This document shows positions 59,628 through 64,000 of a stretch of DNA of 64,000 nt, one piece after another. The translations under genes were made by a program, and so were the position numbers. The notes beneath the pieces are model-generated. The model made no database searches and had not been told where the DNA came from. It saw only the letters and a list, made by a program, of their open reading frames with translations. This DNA is from Herminiimonas arsenicoxydans (GTDB lineage Bacteria; Pseudomonadota; Gammaproteobacteria; Burkholderiales; Burkholderiaceae_D): NCBI GenBank assembly GCA_000026125.1, contig CU207211.1, forward strand, positions 3,348,001-3,412,000. The letters are read 5' to 3'. How positions within the stretch are numbered: the stretch's first letter is position 1; each line of letters starts with the position of its first letter.

Positions 59628-60503
59628 ATGCTGGACCCGACCTTATACAACACTGAAGAAATCATCCGTCTGCTGGCGCCGCAACAAATCGACGCCGACA
59701 AGTTTGTCGGGCAGAGTCATTTCATGGGCAGCCCAAATGTATTCGGCGGGCAGGCGCTCGGGCAGGCTCTATATGCGGCCGGCATCACGGTGCCGGAGCG
59801 CCGGCCGCATTCGATGCATGCGATGTTTCTGTTAGCTGGCAATCATCAACTGCCGATCGAATACGAGGTCGAACGCGTGCGTGATGGCGGCACCTTCAGC
59901 ACGCGCCGTGTGGTGGCGATGCAGGAAGGGCGTCGCATCTTCGTGATGTCGGCTTCGTTCCAGACCGCAGAAGAAGGCCTGTCGCATCAGAAACCGGCGC
60001 CGACCATGAGCGATCCGGAAACGCTGCCCTCCAGTTTGAAAATCTGGCAGGAGCGCGGCATTTCCATCGGTCGTTCCTTCCAGCCGGTACCGGTGGATTT
60101 CCGCACCAATCGCGAGGACAATATTTTCGGCGGTCAACCGGCATCTGCGACGCGGCAAGTATGGACGCGCACACCGATACGGCTGGCCGACGATGCGCTG
60201 GTGCATGAAAGCCTGTTTGCCTACGTCTCCGATTATGGTTTGCTGTGGACGGCGCTGCAAGCGCACGCGATCCGGATGGACGATCCGCGCCTGCAGATCG
60301 CCAGTCTCGATCACACGATCTGGTTTCATCGACCGCTGCGCATGGATGACTGGCTGCTGTTCGTGATGGAAAGTCCGAATGCATCAGGCGGGCGCGGACT
60401 GTGTTTTGCGCATGTCTACAATCAGCATGGCGTATTGATGGCAACGGTGGCGCAGGAAGGCTTGATTCGTCTGCGAGAAAAAACAAGTGAAAAAAACAAG
60501 TGA
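59628..60503 (+). CDS. tesB: acyl-CoA thioesterase II
   Basis: 291 residues, a double hot-dog fold. GQSHFMGSPNVFGGQALGQAL near the start, HSMHAMFLLAGN, and SLDHTIWFHRPLRMDDWLLF in the second half match TesB. It hydrolyses medium and long acyl-CoA. Its end overlaps the PAP2 gene by 17 bases. Confidence 0.94.
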   Translation: MLDPTLYNTEEIIRLLAPQQIDADKFVGQSHFMGSPNVFGGQALGQALYAAGITVPERRPHSMHAMFLLAGNHQLPIEYEVERVRDGGTFSTRRVVAMQEGRRIFVMSASFQTAEEGLSHQKPAPTMSDPETLPSSLKIWQERGISIGRSFQPVPVDFRTNREDNIFGGQPASATRQVWTRTPIRLADDALVHESLFAYVSDYGLLWTALQAHAIRMDDPRLQIASLDHTIWFHRPLRMDDWLLFVMESPNASGGRGLCFAHVYNQHGVLMATVAQEGLIRLREKTSEKNK

Positions 60504-61239
60504 AGCGCAATTGAATAATTCCTATCGCCACTTTACCCGCATCAACCTGTTGGGATTGTTGCTATCCGGATTGCTGTTCACCTGGATTGCGCGTAACGGC
60601 GCACTGGATTTCTGGCTGGCGCAGCAGTTTTTCGATCCTGTCGCGCAGCATTTTTCCTTGCGCGCTTCGCAATCGCTGGAGTTCTGGGGGCATGCCGTAC
60701 TGAAGTCGATTACCGTGTGGATCTGGGTGATCTGCATCGTGTTGACGCTGGCAAGCAGCTGGGTGCAGGTCTTGCGACCCTGGCGTCGTTCCCTGCTGCT
60801 GTTTGTACTGATGGCTGGCTGCGCCGCTTTTGTCATTCAATCGCTGAAGGGCGCCAGCGTGCATTCCTGCCCGTGGGATATCAATGTCTTTGGCGGTCAG
60901 GCGCGGTGGTTTCCGCTATTCGGCCCGATAGGCAGCCTGGCCGGCCCCGGATTATGCTGGCCGGGCGGTCATGCATCCGGCGGCTTTGCCTTGGCTGCCG
61001 GTTACTTCGCTTTGCGCGAACGCACGCCGCAACTTGCGCGCTGGATACTCGCTGTCGGTCTATTGTTCGGTACGGTGATGAGTCTGGTGCAGATGGCGCG
61101 CGGTGCGCATTTCCTGTCGCACAATCTGTGGAGCTTGTGGCTGGTGTGGGCGACCTGTTTCGCGATCGATGCGCTGGCGCATGGTGTGTGGCGACAAAAA
61201 ACCGCTACCGAATTGACGTCCGTTTCTGATAGCTATTGA
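60487..61239 (+). CDS. PAP2-family phosphatase
   Basis: 250 residues, GTG start, about six membrane helices. Catalytic motifs are KGASVHSCPWD, CWPGGHASGG (in place of PSGH) and RGAHFLSHNLWS. The motif spacing suits a lipid phosphatase in the inner membrane, for example acting on lipid A or undecaprenyl phosphate; which one is unknown. Translationally coupled to tesB. Confidence 0.85.
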   Translation: MKKTSEAQLNNSYRHFTRINLLGLLLSGLLFTWIARNGALDFWLAQQFFDPVAQHFSLRASQSLEFWGHAVLKSITVWIWVICIVLTLASSWVQVLRPWRRSLLLFVLMAGCAAFVIQSLKGASVHSCPWDINVFGGQARWFPLFGPIGSLAGPGLCWPGGHASGGFALAAGYFALRERTPQLARWILAVGLLFGTVMSLVQMARGAHFLSHNLWSLWLVWATCFAIDALAHGVWRQKTATELTSVSDSY

Positions 61240-61337
61240 CTATTAATTAATTGGGATAAATCAATTTTACCTAATTAATGAGAGGCATTATCATTTGCTT
61301 CATCGTGCAATAGTTTAAAGAAGAAAGGGTTCCCATC

Positions 61338-61580
61338 ATGGTCACTGCAGCGAAAACCACCAGTCAGATTTGTTTGCATATGGGTGTGGCGTTCGGGCTG
61401 ATGTATCTGATGACCGGCTCGGTTGCCATCGGTGGTGTGGCCGCCGTGGTGGAGCCGATCTGCAATGTCGCCCTGCTGCCCCTGCATGACAGGATGTGGG
61501 CGCGCATACGCGCAAAAGTGGAAGCGAAGCAGGCAGACGCCGGCGTCGTGACAGCGGATGCATCGGTTGCCGCAGGCTGA
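61338..61580 (+). CDS. DUF2061 membrane protein
   Basis: 80 residues, two membrane helices (CLHMGVAFGLMYLMTGSVAI and GVAAVVEPICNVALLPLHD), with AAAGGG before the ATG. The second helix and following Trp-Arg region are typical of DUF2061. Function unknown. The AT-rich 98 bases upstream should carry its promoter. Confidence 0.85.
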   Translation: MVTAAKTTSQICLHMGVAFGLMYLMTGSVAIGGVAAVVEPICNVALLPLHDRMWARIRAKVEAKQADAGVVTADASVAAG

Positions 61581-61705
61581 GTTGCGCTCTTTACTGTGTC
61601 TCGGCATTGCCCGCAAAGATGGCCTGCATATTGGGCGCGTACAATAATCAGCAGCATGTGCGCTCTTGCGCAAAATAACATCGCCAATTACCCCGGAGCG
61701 TTTGC

Positions 61706-62689
61706 ATGAAAATCGCCATCCTCGATGATTATCAGGACTGCGTGCGTCAGCTCGATTGTTTCTCGCTGCTCGACGGCCACGAAGTCAAAGTGTTTACCAA
61801 TAGCGCACGCGGCGTCGGGCAACTGGCGATACGGCTGGCGGATTTCGATGCGCTGGTATTGATACGCGAGCGCACGGCATTATCGCGGCCATTGCTGGAA
61901 AAACTGCCCAAACTCAAATTGATTTCGCAAACCGGCAAGGTCAGTGGCCATATCGATTTGAGCGCAGCCGCTGCACGCAATATCACGATAGTCGAAGGCG
62001 TCGGCGATCCGACTGCGCCGGCAGAACTGACGTGGGCATTGATCATGGCGGCGATGCGCAAGCTGCCGCAATACGTGGGGAATCTGAAGGATGGCTTGTG
62101 GCAGATTGCCTCGCTATCATCCGCACACAATACGCTGGGTGCGGTATTGAAAGGCCGCACGCTGGGGATCTGGGGCTATGGACGCATCGGGCGCATGGTT
62201 GCCGGTTACGGCCAGGCATTCGGCATGAAGGTTCTGGTCTGGGGGCGTGATGCAAGTCGCGCCGCGGCCGTGCAGGATGGCTATCAGGCAGCTTCGTCCA
62301 GGGAAGAATTCTTCAGCACGGCGGATGTGCTTTCACTGCACTTGCGCTTGAATGATGCAACACGCGGCATCGTGACAGCAAGCGATCTGGCGCACATGAA
62401 AAGCAGCGCCCTGTTCGTCAATACCAGTCGCGCCGAACTGGTCGCCAGCGATGCCTTGCAGACGGCGCTGGAACAGGGGCGCCCCGGTTATGCGGCACTG
62501 GATGTATTCGAGAGTGAACCGCTGGCACCAACGTCATCCTTGCTGAGAATGGAAAACGTACTGGCATCGCCGCATCTGGGCTATGTGGAAAAAGACAGTT
62601 ACGAATTGTATTTCCGCAGTGCGTTTGAAAACATCGTTGCGTTTGCAAATGGCGCGCCAAAGAATGTGCTGTTGCCGAAGCCGGCATAG
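61706..62689 (+). CDS. D-2-hydroxyacid dehydrogenase family protein
   Basis: 327 residues. NAD-binding motif GIWGYGRIGRMVAGYG, and the catalytic Arg in NTSRAELVAS, Glu in DVFESEPL and His in SPHLGYVEKDSYE. It resembles phosphoglycerate or hydroxypyruvate dehydrogenase relatives but the substrate cannot be assigned. It has its own likely promoter. Confidence 0.93.
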   Translation: MKIAILDDYQDCVRQLDCFSLLDGHEVKVFTNSARGVGQLAIRLADFDALVLIRERTALSRPLLEKLPKLKLISQTGKVSGHIDLSAAAARNITIVEGVGDPTAPAELTWALIMAAMRKLPQYVGNLKDGLWQIASLSSAHNTLGAVLKGRTLGIWGYGRIGRMVAGYGQAFGMKVLVWGRDASRAAAVQDGYQAASSREEFFSTADVLSLHLRLNDATRGIVTASDLAHMKSSALFVNTSRAELVASDALQTALEQGRPGYAALDVFESEPLAPTSSLLRMENVLASPHLGYVEKDSYELYFRSAFENIVAFANGAPKNVLLPKPA

Positions 62690-62701
62690 GTGCATGCGCG
62701 T

Positions 62702-63475
62702 CTAGCGCATGGCGTCGGAGCGATCGTTAGCCGCGCTTCTTTTTATCTGCGGCAACAGCGTGGCCGTTGTGCTGGCCAGATGCGCGCTGCCCCATAACTT
62801 GGCCCAGCCCGGCGGCCACGGCAATGCCGGGCCGACATATTCCGGTACGCCGCGCCGCACCGGGATCACCGGCAAGGAGTCGGGAATGCGGCCATCCTGT
62901 TTGTCCCAGCCTAGCGAGAAGGTGTAATCCGGCAGCAGCGCATCGCATACCTTGTCGAACCACGCCGCGTGATCTTCATCACGCCCTAAAGCCTGCGCCA
63001 TGCCGGTCGGATCGAATTGCGCCAGCGTGCTGGCCAGTTCTGCTGCCGTTTCACCGGGCGCATCCCCCCACCCCATCACGGGATTGCAGTTGTATTCGGC
63101 GCCGGAGCCGTACCAGCCTTCACGCCACGGCCGTTCCATCCAGTTGCGCGGGCCGGTAAACAAATGCCAGCGCCAGTGCAGGCCGGACGGTTTGGGCCAG
63201 CTGTATAAATACAGGCGCTGGTAGCCGGCCTTGTGCAACTCGCGCACCATAGCCATCAGCCGTGCATGCGGCATCGGATCGGGTGGCGTACGGCGGAACA
63301 GTATCGGTTCGCCGTCGGCGTGCTGCACTTCGTCGGTAGACAGATTCAAATCGAGCGTGCGCATCTCGTTGCCGAAGCGCGCAGAAATCCAGCCGGTCAT
63401 CAGATTGACGGCCGTGATCACGCCGTAACCACGGTGGCGATGAAAAATCACGGTACCTGGGGCAATAGGTTTCAT
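62702..63475 (-). CDS. unrecognised soluble protein
   Basis: 257 residues from ATG 63475; another ATG at 63481 would add two. The first part (IAPGTVIFHRHRGYGVITAV) resembles a short CarD- or Tudor-like beta domain, then come Trp-rich segments (SWPKPSGLHWRWHLF, NWMERPWREGWYGSG). No signal peptide. Complete and well coded; family not identified. It converges with the dehydrogenase gene. Confidence 0.7.
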   Translation of the reverse strand: MKPIAPGTVIFHRHRGYGVITAVNLMTGWISARFGNEMRTLDLNLSTDEVQHADGEPILFRRTPPDPMPHARLMAMVRELHKAGYQRLYLYSWPKPSGLHWRWHLFTGPRNWMERPWREGWYGSGAEYNCNPVMGWGDAPGETAAELASTLAQFDPTGMAQALGRDEDHAAWFDKVCDALLPDYTFSLGWDKQDGRIPDSLPVIPVRRGVPEYVGPALPWPPGWAKLWGSAHLASTTATLLPQIKRSAANDRSDAMR

Positions 63476-63843
63476 GGGCAAAACAATACTGTGTAATACG
63501 TTGATAAATGCACGTCGATAGATGCGGCAGACCGGCGATAGTGTAACGGGATTTGTCGTGCATCGTCAGCCGGGCTGCACTATTCCATTACAGTAAAAGT
63601 TATTGCTGGCCATGGCACCAAACAGGTGCACAGACAGGACCGCTGAGTATAGCGTGCGTTGCATGCGTGGATATGATGTTGCAGTTGCAGGCGCGCGCGG
63701 CAATTGCGATGCGCCATGGTCGCGTGCCTGCCATTTCCCAGATGGCCTGCAATTTGCTTTATTGCCTTTGAACAGTATTCCATATTGCCGGCCTCCAAGG
63801 CCCGGCGCAGCCGCGCTGCAATCTTGCCAATCGGGGAAATCAG
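63476..63843. other. intergenic stretch without recognised features
   Basis: 368 bp between two divergent genes. No gene, repeat or firm promoter recognised; short frames on both strands have no supported start. Confidence 0.5.
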
Positions 63844-64000
63844 ATGGATCATCATGCCGCATTGCAAATCGATAGCTTCCTACCGTATATGCGCGACGTC
63901 AGTCGTTGCGAACAGTCCCTGCGTGAGCTGAACCTGATGTGGCGCATGATAGAAGCGTCGGCCAAGATGAATTGCCCGCTCGAAGCGAAAGCGATCCTGC
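63844..64000 (+). CDS. start of an unrecognised gene cut by the window edge
   Basis: 52 codons from ATG 63844 with GGGGAA about 6 bases upstream, open to the window end. The start is HHAALQIDSFLPYMRDVSRC and continues as a helical segment. Too short to assign. Confidence 0.6.
   Translation, partial: MDHHAALQIDSFLPYMRDVSRCEQSLRELNLMWRMIEASAKMNCPLEAKAIL

Overview
The window looks like part of the chromosome of a betaproteobacterium of the order Burkholderiales, most likely an Oxalobacteraceae member related to Herminiimonas or Janthinobacterium. This is an inference from gene order (mnmG-rsmG-parA-parB next to atpIBEFHAGDC), protein flavour and the fds/mod gene sets; no rRNA gene is present to confirm it. 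I recognised no insertion sequence, prophage, CRISPR array or tRNA.

Region 1 (1-7.2 kb) is an iron-uptake module. The plus strand carries the end of a DUF2271 gene, a DUF4198 gene, an ApbE flavin transferase and a membrane-anchored diflavin reductase. The minus strand carries a TonB-dependent siderophore receptor with a possible Fur site and a PiuC-type hydroxylase. Region 2 (7.2-9.3 kb) holds a slipin, a PPK2 polyphosphate kinase and a CoA-binding protein. Region 3 (9.4-22.2 kb, all minus strand) is core housekeeping: the complete F1Fo ATP synthase operon, a small hydrolase, parB-parA, a lipocalin, rsmG and mnmG. Region 4 (22.3-26.3 kb) has a TauE/SafE exporter, a GMC oxidoreductase and a methylmalonate-semialdehyde dehydrogenase, plus two perfect parS sites, one of them inside the GMC coding sequence.

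Region 5 (26.45-27.84 kb) is the most striking part. Two 226-bp inverted arms face each other across a single nucleosidase gene. Each arm holds three perfect DnaA boxes in the same order and spacing, a GC-richer spacer, a run resembling DnaA-trios and an AT-rich tract. With parS and parAB close by, I read this as a candidate mirror-image (twin) chromosomal replication origin.

Region 6 (27.9-32.4 kb) has an AsmA protein, a LysR regulator and three unrecognised small genes. Region 7 (32.4-46.8 kb) is devoted to formate and Mo/W: a TupA-like tungstate-binding protein, the complete NAD-linked molybdo-formate dehydrogenase set (fdsGBA, fdhD, fdsD), a divergent HTH/binding-protein regulator, modEABC, and a LysR gene followed by a metal-independent NAD-formate dehydrogenase. 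Region 8 (46.8-52.2 kb) is a minus-strand set: TonB receptor, periplasmic binding protein, di-haem DUF1111 oxidoreductase and two small genes.

Region 9 (52.2-57.9 kb) is an OFA-family (oxalate/formate type) MFS transporter with a 43-residue partner, a sigma-54-type promoter with paired upstream repeats, and a two-component system of the NtrC type with a sensory kinase. Region 10 (57.9-64 kb) is ordinary accessory metabolism: a lipoprotein, a luciferase-like monooxygenase, acyl-CoA thioesterase II, a PAP2 phosphatase, a DUF2061 protein, a D-2-hydroxyacid dehydrogenase, an unknown protein and the first codons of another gene. All statements come from reading the sequence and the supplied translations; no database search was possible.
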